In this document: piece after piece, positions 1-8,519 of the stretch | How the letters are laid out: the number at the start of each line of letters is the position of its first letter | How positions within the stretch are numbered: the stretch's first letter is position 1 | Source: Saccharomonospora azurea NA-128 | GTDB lineage: Bacteria; Actinomycetota; Actinomycetes; Mycobacteriales; Pseudonocardiaceae | NCBI RefSeq assembly: GCF_000231055.2 | Contig: NZ_CM001466.1 | Span: 2,554,018 to 2,618,017, forward strand | Length of the DNA: 64,000 bases | Direction: 5' to 3' | Position numbers and translations under genes: made by a program | Notes under the pieces: model-generated | What the model was told of the DNA's origin: nothing | The model's input: only the letters and a program-made list of their open reading frames with translations | Databases searched by the model: none

Positions 1-890
1 CTGGCGCGTGTGATGTAGATGCCGATGACCGCCGTGATGACCCCGATCGCGGGGATGATCAGCGGGAACACGAGCCCGTGCCCCGTGGTGGCGAACGCGG
101 CACTGCCGAGGATCAACGCCGCGACGAGCGTCACCGCGTACGACTCGAACAGGTCCGCCGCCATGCCCGCGCAGTCGCCGACGTTGTCACCGACGTTGTC
201 GGCGATCGTCGCCGCGTTGCGCGGATCGTCCTCGGGGATGTTCTGCTCGACCTTGCCCACCAGGTCGGCACCGACGTCGGCCGCCTTGGTGAAGATGCCA
301 CCACCGACCCTCATGAACATCGCGATGAGCGCCGCACCGAAACCGAAGCCCTCCAGCACCTTCGGCGCCTGTCCGGTGTAGACCAGCACGACCACGGAGG
401 CCCCGAACAGGCCGAGCCCGACCGTGAACATGCCGACGACACCACCGGTACGGAAGGCGATCCGCATCGCCTTCTCCCGACCCGCGGGTTCTCTGGCCGC
501 TGCCGCGACCCGCACGTTCGCTCTCGTGGCCAACCACATCCCGAGGTAGCCGATGAAGAACGAGAACGCCGCACCGACGAGGAAGAACACCGACCGCCCG
601 ATCCGCTCACCGACGGTCTCGGCGGGCAGAACCAGCAGCAGGAGAAACACGATCACCCCGAAGACGGCGAGCGTGTTCCGTTGTCGGTTGAGATAGGCAG
701 CCGCGCCTTCCTGCACCGCCTTGGCGATCTCCTGCATCTTCTCGGTGCCCTGGCCCGCGGCCAGCACTTCCTTGAGCAGGAGATAACCGATGACCAGTGC
801 TGCGAGGGCGACCGCGGCGACCACGGCGACGATGCCGTAGTCACCTCCGGACAGCTCCAGAGAGCTCTCCGCGAGGAATTGCCGGGACAT
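1..890 (-). CDS. hppA: membrane-bound pyrophosphatase (H+-PPase), N-terminal 296 residues
   Basis: Integral-membrane pump that couples pyrophosphate hydrolysis to cation export. The 3' part of the gene lies beyond the left edge. The visible protein has several hydrophobic helices, then the family's substrate-binding segment with the key string GGGIFTKAADVGADLVGK and the acidic motif DDPRNAATIADNVGDNVGD, both hallmarks of this family. The ATG at 890 is preceded by a strong AGGAGG about 5 bases upstream. The residue that separates K+-dependent from K+-independent enzymes is in the missing part, so the ion specificity cannot be called. The gene diverges from the helicase at 1250. Confidence 0.95.
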   Translation of the reverse strand, partial: MSRQFLAESSLELSGGDYGIVAVVAAVALAALVIGYLLLKEVLAAGQGTEKMQEIAKAVQEGAAAYLNRQRNTLAVFGVIVFLLLLVLPAETVGERIGRSVFFLVGAAFSFFIGYLGMWLATRANVRVAAAAREPAGREKAMRIAFRTGGVVGMFTVGLGLFGASVVVLVYTGQAPKVLEGFGFGAALIAMFMRVGGGIFTKAADVGADLVGKVEQNIPEDDPRNAATIADNVGDNVGDCAGMAADLFESYAVTLVAALILGSAAFATTGHGLVFPLIIPAIGVITAVIGIYITRA

Positions 891-1249
891 TCGTTGTCCT
901 CCTGAGACGTCGCCTGTTGCCCGCGCCGGTCCCCGCGGCCGGATGCCGACCCAGTGTGCCGACGCTGACAGTGGGATCTACGCCACTATTTGTGTGGTTC
1001 GGCGGAGTCTATTGGTACTGCGGCCCACGCGGGCAACAGTGACCCAGGTCGCATTCGGGTACACTCGGTGTGAATCTGATCACTCGCATGGTGTGTCCAC
1101 AGTCACGACGCCGACGTGTGCGAAGCTTCGAAGGTGGCGTACCGGGTGACAAGTCGACAAAGCATTACCGAGGCGGTGAGCACCGCCCCGACTCCCCCAC
1201 GGTCCACGCACCCGTCCCCGAGCACTTCGTCGCTGTCCGGTGAGCGGTT
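891..1249. other. divergent intergenic region (hppA / helicase)
   Basis: No convincing gene in these 359 bases. It should hold the promoters of both flanking genes, but I cannot place -10 and -35 boxes with confidence. A perfect 10-bp palindrome CGAAGCTTCG lies at 1121-1130, about 120 bp upstream of the helicase start; it may be a protein-binding site or chance. Confidence 0.4.
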
Positions 1250-3649
1250 GTGACCGACACGGCTGAGACGCGCGCTCGCCGCCTGCTCCGCAGAGCGACG
1301 GCGGGAGTACCGGAGGACGACTATCCGGTCACGCACATCGCCGACCTCCCCGCCCGCCATGCCCGTGCCACCGACTGGCCCGGCTGGGTGCCCGATGCGG
1401 TACTCGCCGCCGTCACCGCGACGGGCGTCGACAGGCCATGGGAACACCAGGTCGAGGCGGCATCCACGGCGTGGTCGGGGCACAACGTCGTCGTGGCGAC
1501 GGGGACGTCGTCCGGGAAGTCGCTGGCCTACCAACTGCCCGTGCTGTCACGACTGGCGACCGACGGAAGGGCGACCGCTCTCTACCTGTCGCCGACGAAG
1601 GCGCTCGCCGGCGACCAACTACGTTCGGTGTCCGATATGGACGTCCAGGGTGTCCGGCCCGCGCGCTACGACGGTGACACCCCGCAGAGCGAACGCGGAT
1701 GGGTGAGGGACCACGCACGCTGGGTCTTCACGAACCCCGACATGCTGCATCGGGGAATCCTGCCCGCACATCCTCGCTGGGCGCGGTTCTTCCGCGGGCT
1801 CTCCTACGTGGTCGTCGACGAGTGCCACGGCTACCGAGGGGTGTTCGGTTCCCACGTGGCGCTCCTGCTGCGGCGGCTGCGGCGCATCGCGCGACGTTAC
1901 GGGGCCGACCCCGTGTTCGTGCTCGCCTCGGCGACCACGGCGGAACCCGCCGAGTTCGCAGGCCGTCTGCTCGGCGCCGACTGCGTCGCCGTGACGGACG
2001 ACGCCTCACCGCACGGAGCGCGCACGGTGGCGTTGTGGGAGCCCCCGCTGCTGGGCGAACTCGCGGGTGAGAACGACGCCCCCGTGCGCCGCTCCGCGGG
2101 TGCGGAGGCCGCCCGCATCCTCGCCGAACTCGTCATCGAGGGCGCGCGGACCCTCGCGTTCGTCCGATCCCGCCGGGGCGCGGAGCTCACCGCTCTCGGA
2201 GCCCAGCGCATTCTCGCCGAGGTCGCGCCCGAGCTGGCGGACAAGGTCGCCGCCTACCGCGCGGGCTACCTGCCCGAGGAGCGACGCGCACTGGAGTCGG
2301 CGTTGCTCGACGGCGAACTGCTCGGGGTCGCCACCACGAACGCCCTGGAACTCGGAGTGGACATCTCCGGTCTCGACGCCGTGGTCATCGCCGGATACCC
2401 GGGGACGCTGGCCTCGTTCTGGCAGCAGTCGGGCCGCGCCGGGCGGGCGGGAGACGACGCCCTCGTGGTGTTCGTGGCGCGCGACGACCCGCTCGACACC
2501 TACCTCGCACATCATCCGAAGGCACTGCTCGAACGGCCCGTCGAGGCGGCGGTGCTCGACCCCACCAACCCGTACGTCCTCGCGCCGCACCTCGCCTGCG
2601 CGGCTGCGGAGTCGGCGTTGACGGTGAAGGAGCTGGACGACTTCGGCGGTCATGCGGCTCGCTCGGTACTGGACGGGCTGGTCGCGGACTCGCTGCTGCG
2701 CCGACGTCCGAGCGGGTGGTACTGGACGTCGCGGGACCGGCCGCATTCCGATGTGGACATCCGTGGTTCCGGTGTGGAGCAGGTGGCGGTGGTGGAGGCC
2801 GACACGTCGCGGCTGCTCGGCACCGTCGACGGCGCCGCGGCGTGCGGCACCGTTCATCCCGGGGCCGTGTACCTGCACCGCGGTGAGTCCTATGTGGTCG
2901 ACGAGCTGGATCTGGAGCGGGGCATCGCCTTCGTCCATGCCGAGGACCCGGAATGGAGTACGTCGGCCAGGGACGTGGTGGACATCGAGATTCTGGACAC
3001 GGTGGAGAAGCGCACCTACGGCGGTGTCACGGTGAATCTCGGGTACGTGGCGGTGACGTCGCGCGTCGTGGGTTACCTGCGACGGCTGCCGTCCGGTGAG
3101 GTGCTCGACCACGTTCCGCTCGATCTCCCAGAGCAGGTTCTGCACACCCGGGCGGTGTGGTACACGATCGCCGAGCCGCTGCTGTGCGGCGCCGACGAGG
3201 GGCCGGGGACGCGTACCGGTGTGAAACCGGCACGTGTCCCCGGCGCCCTGCATGCCGCCGAGCACGCGGCGATCGGCCTGCTACCGCTGTTCGCGACGTG
3301 CGATCGCTGGGACATCGGCGGTGTGTCGACCGCCGTGCACGCGGACACCGGGGAGGCAACGGTGTTCGTGCACGACGGTCATCCCGGGGGCGCTGGTTTC
3401 GCCGACCGGGGGTACGCCGCTTTCGTTCCCTGGCTCACCGCGACGCGGGAGGCCGTGATCTCCTGCGAGTGCCCGGCGGGGTGCCCGTCCTGCGTTCAGT
3501 CGCCCAAGTGCGGGAACGGCAACGAACCGCTGGACAAGGCGGGGGCGGTGGCCGTGCTGGACCTGGTCCTGGCCGCGGTGGGGGAAGCAGCGGCCGCACA
3601 CGACCACTCCGACGCTCACGCGGCCGAGGACTCGACGGGCACGACCTGA
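1250..3649 (+). CDS. DEAD/DEAH-box helicase with C-terminal DUF1998 zinc-binding domain (MrfA/Hrq1-like)
   Basis: Superfamily 2 helicase, 799 aa. Residues 85-91 form Walker A (GTSSGKS), residues 190-193 the DECH box, and motif III (ASATT) follows near residue 228. A helicase C domain ends in the arginine-finger segment QSGRAGRAG. The C-terminal third carries the four-cysteine metal site of the YprA/MrfA family (Cys 741, 745, 748, 754, within CPAGCPSCVQSPKC). Family members such as Bacillus MrfA and fungal Hrq1 unwind DNA during repair, including crosslink and mitomycin damage; a repair role here is inferred. The GTG at 1250 is chosen because the conserved N-terminus begins there. The 3' end overlaps the convergent next gene by 34 bp. 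Confidence 0.92.
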   Translation: MTDTAETRARRLLRRATAGVPEDDYPVTHIADLPARHARATDWPGWVPDAVLAAVTATGVDRPWEHQVEAASTAWSGHNVVVATGTSSGKSLAYQLPVLSRLATDGRATALYLSPTKALAGDQLRSVSDMDVQGVRPARYDGDTPQSERGWVRDHARWVFTNPDMLHRGILPAHPRWARFFRGLSYVVVDECHGYRGVFGSHVALLLRRLRRIARRYGADPVFVLASATTAEPAEFAGRLLGADCVAVTDDASPHGARTVALWEPPLLGELAGENDAPVRRSAGAEAARILAELVIEGARTLAFVRSRRGAELTALGAQRILAEVAPELADKVAAYRAGYLPEERRALESALLDGELLGVATTNALELGVDISGLDAVVIAGYPGTLASFWQQSGRAGRAGDDALVVFVARDDPLDTYLAHHPKALLERPVEAAVLDPTNPYVLAPHLACAAAESALTVKELDDFGGHAARSVLDGLVADSLLRRRPSGWYWTSRDRPHSDVDIRGSGVEQVAVVEADTSRLLGTVDGAAACGTVHPGAVYLHRGESYVVDELDLERGIAFVHAEDPEWSTSARDVVDIEILDTVEKRTYGGVTVNLGYVAVTSRVVGYLRRLPSGEVLDHVPLDLPEQVLHTRAVWYTIAEPLLCGADEGPGTRTGVKPARVPGALHAAEHAAIGLLPLFATCDRWDIGGVSTAVHADTGEATVFVHDGHPGGAGFADRGYAAFVPWLTATREAVISCECPAGCPSCVQSPKCGNGNEPLDKAGAVAVLDLVLAAVGEAAAAHDHSDAHAAEDSTGTT

Positions 3650-4266
3650 GGCACGTCGGTGCGCGGGGCGGACACATCGTTCAGGGCACGCACGAGGACG
3701 TCGTGGACGACCGGCGCGGGCGGAAGGTTCCACCCCCAGACGTCGGGCTTCACCCGCCAGTGCACCACGCCGTGGTGGAACGGGGTCGGGGGCAGCGGAA
3801 TCCAACTGCCCTCGCCGTGCCACTCGACGGTCTCCGCCTCGTCCAGTTCCCGGGGCAGGTGGTCGGCCGACGCGACGAGGAAGAGCCAGCGTCCGTTCGG
3901 CATCGCCACGATCGGGGCGGGCCGGCCTGTGCCCCGCAGCAGCATCGCGGCACGCCGCCCGAGATGGTCGTCCACCTCGATGGCGTCGACGAGAGTGCCG
4001 GTGGCGACGAGGACGCTGTAGGGACGTCCGGTCCACCAAGCGGCCACCTGCTGGGGGTGGGCGCCGATGCGGCTCTGCCAGTCGCTGTGCGCGGGAGCCG
4101 GCCTGGTCCACAGTGTCTCGGTGTACGGTGTGCCGACCGTGGTGTCGGCGTCCGGGTACGTGCCCGGCACCACCGGCCAGCCGCGCCACGCGAGGCCGAT
4201 GGCCTCGGCCCTCAGTTCGATGCGGAAGGCAGCGCGCCAGCTATTCGGCCATTCAGTGTCCACCAT
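3616..4266 (-). CDS. bifunctional DNA primase/polymerase-like (PrimPol N-terminal) protein
   Basis: 216-aa protein resembling the stand-alone PrimPol-domain proteins common in actinomycetes. Recognisable pieces are the N-terminal GLAWRGWPVVPGT, a central WWTGRPYSVLVATG and a later NGRWLFLVAS. Classical archaeo-eukaryotic primases need a DxD plus a further Asp; I see no clear DxD, only VEVDDHLGRR, so polymerase activity is doubtful. No fused helicase is present. The ATG at 4266 follows GAGGAGG at a 12-base spacing. The gene converges on the helicase and overlaps its end. The family assignment rests on recall of related actinobacterial proteins. Confidence 0.65.
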   Translation of the reverse strand: MVDTEWPNSWRAAFRIELRAEAIGLAWRGWPVVPGTYPDADTTVGTPYTETLWTRPAPAHSDWQSRIGAHPQQVAAWWTGRPYSVLVATGTLVDAIEVDDHLGRRAAMLLRGTGRPAPIVAMPNGRWLFLVASADHLPRELDEAETVEWHGEGSWIPLPPTPFHHGVVHWRVKPDVWGWNLPPAPVVHDVLVRALNDVSAPRTDVPQVVPVESSAA

Positions 4267-4636
4267 GTCGTACTCGAGCCTCCTCGGGAGTGACCGCCGT
4301 TGGTCGTGGTGCTGCATCTCACTCAACGGCAAGTTGCAGGAGACGGGAAGCGTCTACTCGGCCACCGGCGCCGGGCGGACGACGAATGAGCGCACCACCA
4401 CCATGCGCGGCGAAGCGACACGCCGGGACGAACGGCAGGCCGACGTCCACAACGGGCACCCACACAACACCGAGGCGACCTCGGTATCGATTCACGATCG
4501 CTCAACTTCCACGCCGCCATTCGCGGCATGCAGGTTGTCGGACCGCTCGTCGCTCACAATCGACCGTTGCCCGCCGCGCGGGGACCCGACGGGCGGGTCG
4601 GTCCGGTACGAGCCACCCCGCACAGACACCGCACGG
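4267..4636. other. intergenic region between PrimPol-like gene and tad cluster
   Basis: These 370 bases show no supported gene; the open frames here are high-GC shadows. A small inverted repeat (CCGAGGCGACCTCGG) near 4471-4485 lies downstream of the leftward tad genes and could act as a weak terminator. Confidence 0.35.
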
Positions 4637-5095
4637 TCAGCGCCCCGCGTCCGCCGCGGCGATCCCGGCGATTCCTCCGCCTACGTCGCCCGCCCACTGC
4701 TCGACCGGGCCGGCTCGCGCGCGGGCACTCACGGTCCCACCCAGCCCAAGCGAGGCGCCCACGTCGACGTGCACGATCACCTCGGCGTCCCATCCCCGAA
4801 GGCGGCAGTCGGCCACGCGCGACGCCATCGCTCGGGCGAGGTCCCGAGCGTGCGCGCACGCGACGGTCTCCCCGTCGACCGACCGCCCGGCTGCCGCGAG
4901 GGCCGCCAGGTCGGCCACACCCGCCGCATGCTGCCGGGTCACCAGGACACCGGCCAACGTCCACACCAACCCGGCGAGGGCGAGCAACGCCGCGATCGCG
5001 CAGGCAGCCCACACCGTGGCCATTCCGGCATCCGCGTCGTTCCCCTCGGCCCCACCGGTTTCACCCGTCCCACCGGCGGAGTCACCGCGGAGCAT
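4637..5095 (-). CDS. Rv3654c-type TadE/TadG-like secreted protein
   Basis: 152 aa with a hydrophobic segment at about residues 25-50 (MATVWAACAIAALLALAGLV) after a short polar N-terminus, then a small soluble domain rich in Ala and Asp. This is the arrangement of the Rv3654c family, which closes mycobacterial tad loci. It is probably a minor pseudopilin or pilus-assembly accessory protein exposed outside the membrane. It is the last gene of the cluster and overlaps the preceding TadE gene by 14 bp, so co-translation is likely. The start ATG at 5095 has no strong Shine-Dalgarno; the later Met at residue 25 is an alternative. Confidence 0.75.
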   Translation of the reverse strand: MLRGDSAGGTGETGGAEGNDADAGMATVWAACAIAALLALAGLVWTLAGVLVTRQHAAGVADLAALAAAGRSVDGETVACAHARDLARAMASRVADCRLRGWDAEVIVHVDVGASLGLGGTVSARARAGPVEQWAGDVGGGIAGIAAADAGR

Positions 5096-5468
5096 CGGCG
5101 TCCCTCACACCCGGTTCGAGTGCTGCCCGCGCTTCCGCCCGGACGACGACACCTGGCAACAGGCCGCCGACGGGTGTGGCGCCGACTCGCACGATCACGG
5201 CCTCCTCGTCCCGGCTGACCGTCATCGTGGCGCCGTTCGGCGCCGTCGCCTCGACCAGTTGCTCGGCCACCGCCTCCGAGGTGCCACGGGCGAGCAGCCG
5301 GGCTGCCTGGGTGGCGGCGTCCGTGCAACGCAGTTGGTCGACGACCGCCGCCACACCGGCGAGGATCAGGCCGAGCACGGCGACGAGTGCGCAGACCGCG
5401 ATCGCTGCTTCCACGGTGACGGCGCCGCGGTCGTGGGGACGACCGTCGCCGTGTGGCCTGTCGCGCAT
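5082..5468 (-). CDS. TadE-family pilus assembly minor pseudopilin
   Basis: 128 aa. The N-terminus is short and charged and then reads DRGAVTVEAAIAVCALVAVL, the TadE signature: a Glu five residues into the hydrophobic stretch, as in type IV-like pilins. The rest is a small periplasm-facing domain. The upstream gene's stop codon and this ATG overlap in TGATG, which indicates translational coupling. It matches the position of Rv3655c in M. tuberculosis. Expected role: anchoring or assembly of the Flp-type pilus in the cell envelope. Confidence 0.85.
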   Translation of the reverse strand: MRDRPHGDGRPHDRGAVTVEAAIAVCALVAVLGLILAGVAAVVDQLRCTDAATQAARLLARGTSEAVAEQLVEATAPNGATMTVSRDEEAVIVRVGATPVGGLLPGVVVRAEARAALEPGVRDADAPR

Positions 5469-5647
5469 CAGAGGTCCACGGAGATCGCCTGCTCCACGAC
5501 CGAGGACAGGCCGTCCTGCACCGCGTCGCCGGTGAGCACCGCGTACAACACCGCGGCCAGAGCGGCCGCGGCAAGCGTCCCGATGGCGTACTCGGCGGTG
5601 GACATGCCGTCATCGGGCGCGGTTCGTGCGAAGAGTCGGGTGAGCAT
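5468..5647 (-). CDS. DUF4244 Flp-pilin-like small protein
   Basis: 59 aa. A short basic N-terminus precedes DDGMSTAEYAIGTLAAAALA, a prepilin-like sequence in which the Glu of STAEY sits five residues after the probable cleavage Gly. This is the DUF4244 pattern found at the same place in actinobacterial tad loci (Rv3656c), and it is the likely major pilin subunit. A Shine-Dalgarno-like AAGGA lies about 9 bases before the ATG at 5647. It is coupled to the TadE gene by a one-base stop/start overlap. No prepilin peptidase gene is in this window. Confidence 0.87.
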   Translation of the reverse strand: MLTRLFARTAPDDGMSTAEYAIGTLAAAALAAVLYAVLTGDAVQDGLSSVVEQAISVDL

Positions 5648-5679
5648 CAGGTGAGTCCTTCCCAGGAGAAGCTTGCTGT

Positions 5680-6333
5680 TCACGGCAGTACGTGCAGTCG
5701 GCTGGCGAGGCCGAGGACGACCGGGATCACCCCCAGACAGAAGAAGGCGGGAAGGAAGCACAGGCCCAACGGTCCGGCGACCAGGACGCTCGTCCGCTGG
5801 GCGCGCGCTTCGATCCGGTCCGCTTCGGTACTGCGGAGGCGCTCGGCGAGTGTGGACGTGTGAGCGGCCAACGCGCTGCCGGACGACGCCGTTCGGCACG
5901 CGGCGCGAGCGAGATCCGCTGTCGACGGATGCTCCCGAGCGCGTTGCCAGGCCATGTCCGGGCTCGCGCCCAGCGACAGCGCATGAGCAGTCGCCTTCAG
6001 CGCCTCTGCTGTGGGGCCGGTGGTCGCATCCGCGACGGCCGACACCGCCGTCGGCACCGGGATACCGGCCGACAAGCACGCACTCAACAGATCGAGCGCC
6101 AGCGCCGAGTCGCTCGACGACGACTCCGGAGATCGGGCACTGGAGCCCCCGCGGCGCCGCACGAGGCGCCGAATCCTGGCGCTCGCCGACCGATCAGCTT
6201 TCGCCCCGGCACGGACCAGTGCACGCAGTCTGGGGGCGGCCGCAGGTGGTACGACCAGCATCGCGACCGCGGTCAGGGCCACCGCTCCGGCCACGCTCAC
6301 GGGAGCACCTGCCTCGTCAGACGTGACGTCCAT
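5680..6333 (-). CDS. TadC-like type II secretion F-domain membrane protein
   Basis: 217 aa inner-membrane protein with one N-terminal hydrophobic helix, a cytoplasmic helical T2SSF domain (DLLSACLSAGIPVPTAV, typical of TadB/TadC) and C-terminal helices ending LGLCFLPAFFCLGVIPVVLG. TadB and TadC form the membrane platform on which the TadA motor works. The start overlaps the end of the upstream tadB-like gene by 37 bp. The position corresponds to Rv3657c. Confidence 0.87.
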   Translation of the reverse strand: MDVTSDEAGAPVSVAGAVALTAVAMLVVPPAAAPRLRALVRAGAKADRSASARIRRLVRRRGGSSARSPESSSSDSALALDLLSACLSAGIPVPTAVSAVADATTGPTAEALKATAHALSLGASPDMAWQRAREHPSTADLARAACRTASSGSALAAHTSTLAERLRSTEADRIEARAQRTSVLVAGPLGLCFLPAFFCLGVIPVVLGLASRLHVLP

Positions 6334-7115
6334 GCCACACCTGCCAACACCAAGCCGGCGCCCACGACGAACGCCATCGACCCGGCCGCCGTCCCGGTCA
6401 GCACGTGCACGGGCGCGGCTCCCATGACCTCGCCGAGCGCGACTCCCGCCACGGGAAGCGTCGCCAACACCGCCGCCCCCGCTCGCGCACCGGCCAACCG
6501 AGCGTCGAGCCGGCGTGCCGATCGCGCCCTGGTGTCCACGTCACGGTGCAGCGCACCGACGATGTCGGCGACCGGAACACCGTGCCGAGCGGTCAACGAC
6601 CACGCGGCACCTGCCCGTGCCACCAGACGTTCGATGTGGCCCACCGCCCCATCGGATGGCTCTGCACCCCGCTCCCTGGCTGCGCTGCCAGGCAGTCGTA
6701 CCGAGGCCGCCAACGCCCGCAGACGCGCCGCGACCCCCGGCGACGCCTCGCCCGCGACGGCCTCCAGTGCCGCCACGGGGTGCGTTCCCACTCGCAGCTC
6801 ACCGACGACTCCTCGAAACGCCGAGGCGAGTTCGTCCAGTTCCTCCACAGCGGCGCGGGCACGGCGCCGATCACGCCGGAACAGCAGCACCGCCGCCACG
6901 AGCAAGCCGCACGCCACCACGACCAGGACTCCGGCGACACCCACCACCACGCCCGCCGACACCGTCAGCGCCGCCACCACACCGCGGGCCCGCCATCGCC
7001 GCCCCACTCCACTCGCGGCCGGAACCGGCACGAGTCGCGCGAGCCGCTGCGCTCCGGTCCTCGACGGCCACGACAGCAGGGCGACGGCGACACTCAACAA
7101 GGCCGGGATCAGCAC
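6297..7115 (-). CDS. TadB-like type II secretion F-domain membrane protein
   Basis: 272 aa. Hydrophobic helices at the N-terminus and near residues 50-80 precede a cytoplasmic domain (ELDELASAFRGVVGELRVG), and a C-terminal hairpin of membrane helices follows. It is the partner of the TadC-like protein in the pilus platform. The GTG start at 7115 overlaps the end of tadA by 7 bp, so the genes are likely co-translated. The position corresponds to Rv3658c. Confidence 0.87.
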   Translation of the reverse strand: MLIPALLSVAVALLSWPSRTGAQRLARLVPVPAASGVGRRWRARGVVAALTVSAGVVVGVAGVLVVVACGLLVAAVLLFRRDRRRARAAVEELDELASAFRGVVGELRVGTHPVAALEAVAGEASPGVAARLRALAASVRLPGSAARERGAEPSDGAVGHIERLVARAGAAWSLTARHGVPVADIVGALHRDVDTRARSARRLDARLAGARAGAAVLATLPVAGVALGEVMGAAPVHVLTGTAAGSMAFVVGAGLVLAGVAWTSRLTRQVLP

Positions 7116-8299
7116 GATGCCGCACCCACCCGGCCCGCGCGCGGCGAGTTGCGGCGCGCCACGAGCACGGTGGTCAGTTCGGAGTCGCGCGTCAGCCGCT
7201 CGCCCGGACGCCAGACGGTGTCCACCCGCACCGCCTCGCCCTCGCGACGCACCATGCCGATCTCGGCGAGCGTTCTCCGGCCCGACGGCCCTCGCTTCAT
7301 GTGCAGAACGATCTGCACGGCCGCGGCGAGCTGACTGTGCAGCGCCTCCCGGGAGAGTCCGCCGAGCGCGGCCAGCGCTTCGAGACGGGCGGGGACCTCG
7401 GCGGGAGCATTGGCGTGCAAGGTGCCCGCACCACCGTCGTGGCCGGTGTTCAGGGCGGTGAGCAGCTCGACGACCTCACGGCCCCGTACCTCTCCCACGA
7501 CGAGCCGATCGGGCCTCATCCGCAGCGCCTGGCGGACAAGCTCCCTCAGCGTCACCTCGCCGGCTCCCTCCACGTTGGGTGGCCTCGCCACGAGCCGCAC
7601 GAACTGTGGATGCTTCGGTTGCAGTTCCCCGACGTCCTCCACGCACACGATGCGTTCCGCGGTGTCGACGGCTCCCAGAAGCGCGGCCAGCAGTGTGCTC
7701 TTGCCGGACCCCGTCGCGCCGGTCACCAGAAAGGCCAAGCGGGCGGACACGATGGCCTCCAGCAACGCGAGACCGGCATCGTCGACCGTGCCGAGTCTGC
7801 GGAGGGAACGCAGGTCGTGCGTGGCAGGCCGCAACACGCGCAGCGACAGGCACGTTCCCTCGGCCGCCACCGGAGGGAGCACGGCATGCAACCGGATCCG
7901 GCCCGCGGGCCCGCTTCCGGGCAGCCATCCATCCACAAAGGGCTGTGCGTCGTCGAGCCTGCGTCCGGCCGCCAACGCCAACCGCTGAGCGAGCCCGCGC
8001 ACGGCGTCCTCACTCGCGAACCGCACATCGGTGCGTCGTAGTCCGTCCGGGCCGTCGACCCACACCTCGTCGGGAGCCGTGACGAGGATGTCGGTGACCT
8101 CCGGCGAGCCGAGAAGCCGCTCCAACGGCCCGACCCCGACGAGCTCGTCGTCAAGCAGTTTCAGCGCGGCGAGCACGTCGAGGTGCCCCGCGACACCGCC
8201 CGCCTCCGCCCGCACGGCGTCCGCCACGGCTCTCGCGTCCGTGACGCCCTCCGTACCGGCGAGCCGGGCCTTGACCCTTTCGACCAGATCGGTACTCAT
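7109..8299 (-). CDS. tadA: TadA/CpaF-family pilus secretion ATPase
   Basis: 396 aa cytoplasmic motor ATPase of the GspE/TadA superfamily that powers Flp-type pilus assembly. Walker A is GATGSGKST at residues 194-202, followed by the Asp/Glu boxes (VCVEDVGELQPKH), the family's RMRPDRLVVGEVRG and the His box GTLHAN. The ATG at 8299 follows a purine-rich GGGGGAGAG. It heads the tad transcription unit. In related loci ssd lies directly upstream; here an oppositely oriented dehydrogenase gene intervenes. Two TTGTCCACA motifs lie about 100 bp upstream of the start. Confidence 0.94.
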   Translation of the reverse strand: MSTDLVERVKARLAGTEGVTDARAVADAVRAEAGGVAGHLDVLAALKLLDDELVGVGPLERLLGSPEVTDILVTAPDEVWVDGPDGLRRTDVRFASEDAVRGLAQRLALAAGRRLDDAQPFVDGWLPGSGPAGRIRLHAVLPPVAAEGTCLSLRVLRPATHDLRSLRRLGTVDDAGLALLEAIVSARLAFLVTGATGSGKSTLLAALLGAVDTAERIVCVEDVGELQPKHPQFVRLVARPPNVEGAGEVTLRELVRQALRMRPDRLVVGEVRGREVVELLTALNTGHDGGAGTLHANAPAEVPARLEALAALGGLSREALHSQLAAAVQIVLHMKRGPSGRRTLAEIGMVRREGEAVRVDTVWRPGERLTRDSELTTVLVARRNSPRAGRVGAASC

Positions 8300-8396
8300 C
8301 TCTCCCCCTCCGCGATCGTGTTCGGGCAGCTCACCCGGCCACGCGGACAACGATTCCGGCACCACCGCACCCCCCACAACGACCACCGCCCACACC

Positions 8397-8423
8397 TGTG
8401 GACAACCCACGACCTGTGGACAA
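8397..8423 (-). promoter_or_regulatory. pair of DnaA-box-like sites upstream of tadA
   Basis: Two exact copies of TTGTCCACA, read on the tadA coding strand, lie at 8397-8405 and 8415-8423, 18 bp apart and 98 bp from the tadA start. TTGTCCACA is the DnaA-box form usual in high-GC actinobacteria. A matching pair lies upstream of ssd. Binding by DnaA is inferred from the sequence only. Confidence 0.55.
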
Positions 8424-8519
8424 CCCCCACCACGAGCGGTGCCGTCGGCGCACCAGAACCGCGTCAGCCGCGTCGGATTCCCGCCGGTTTTCGCTGCTCG
8501 GACCTCGCAGGATCGAGAC

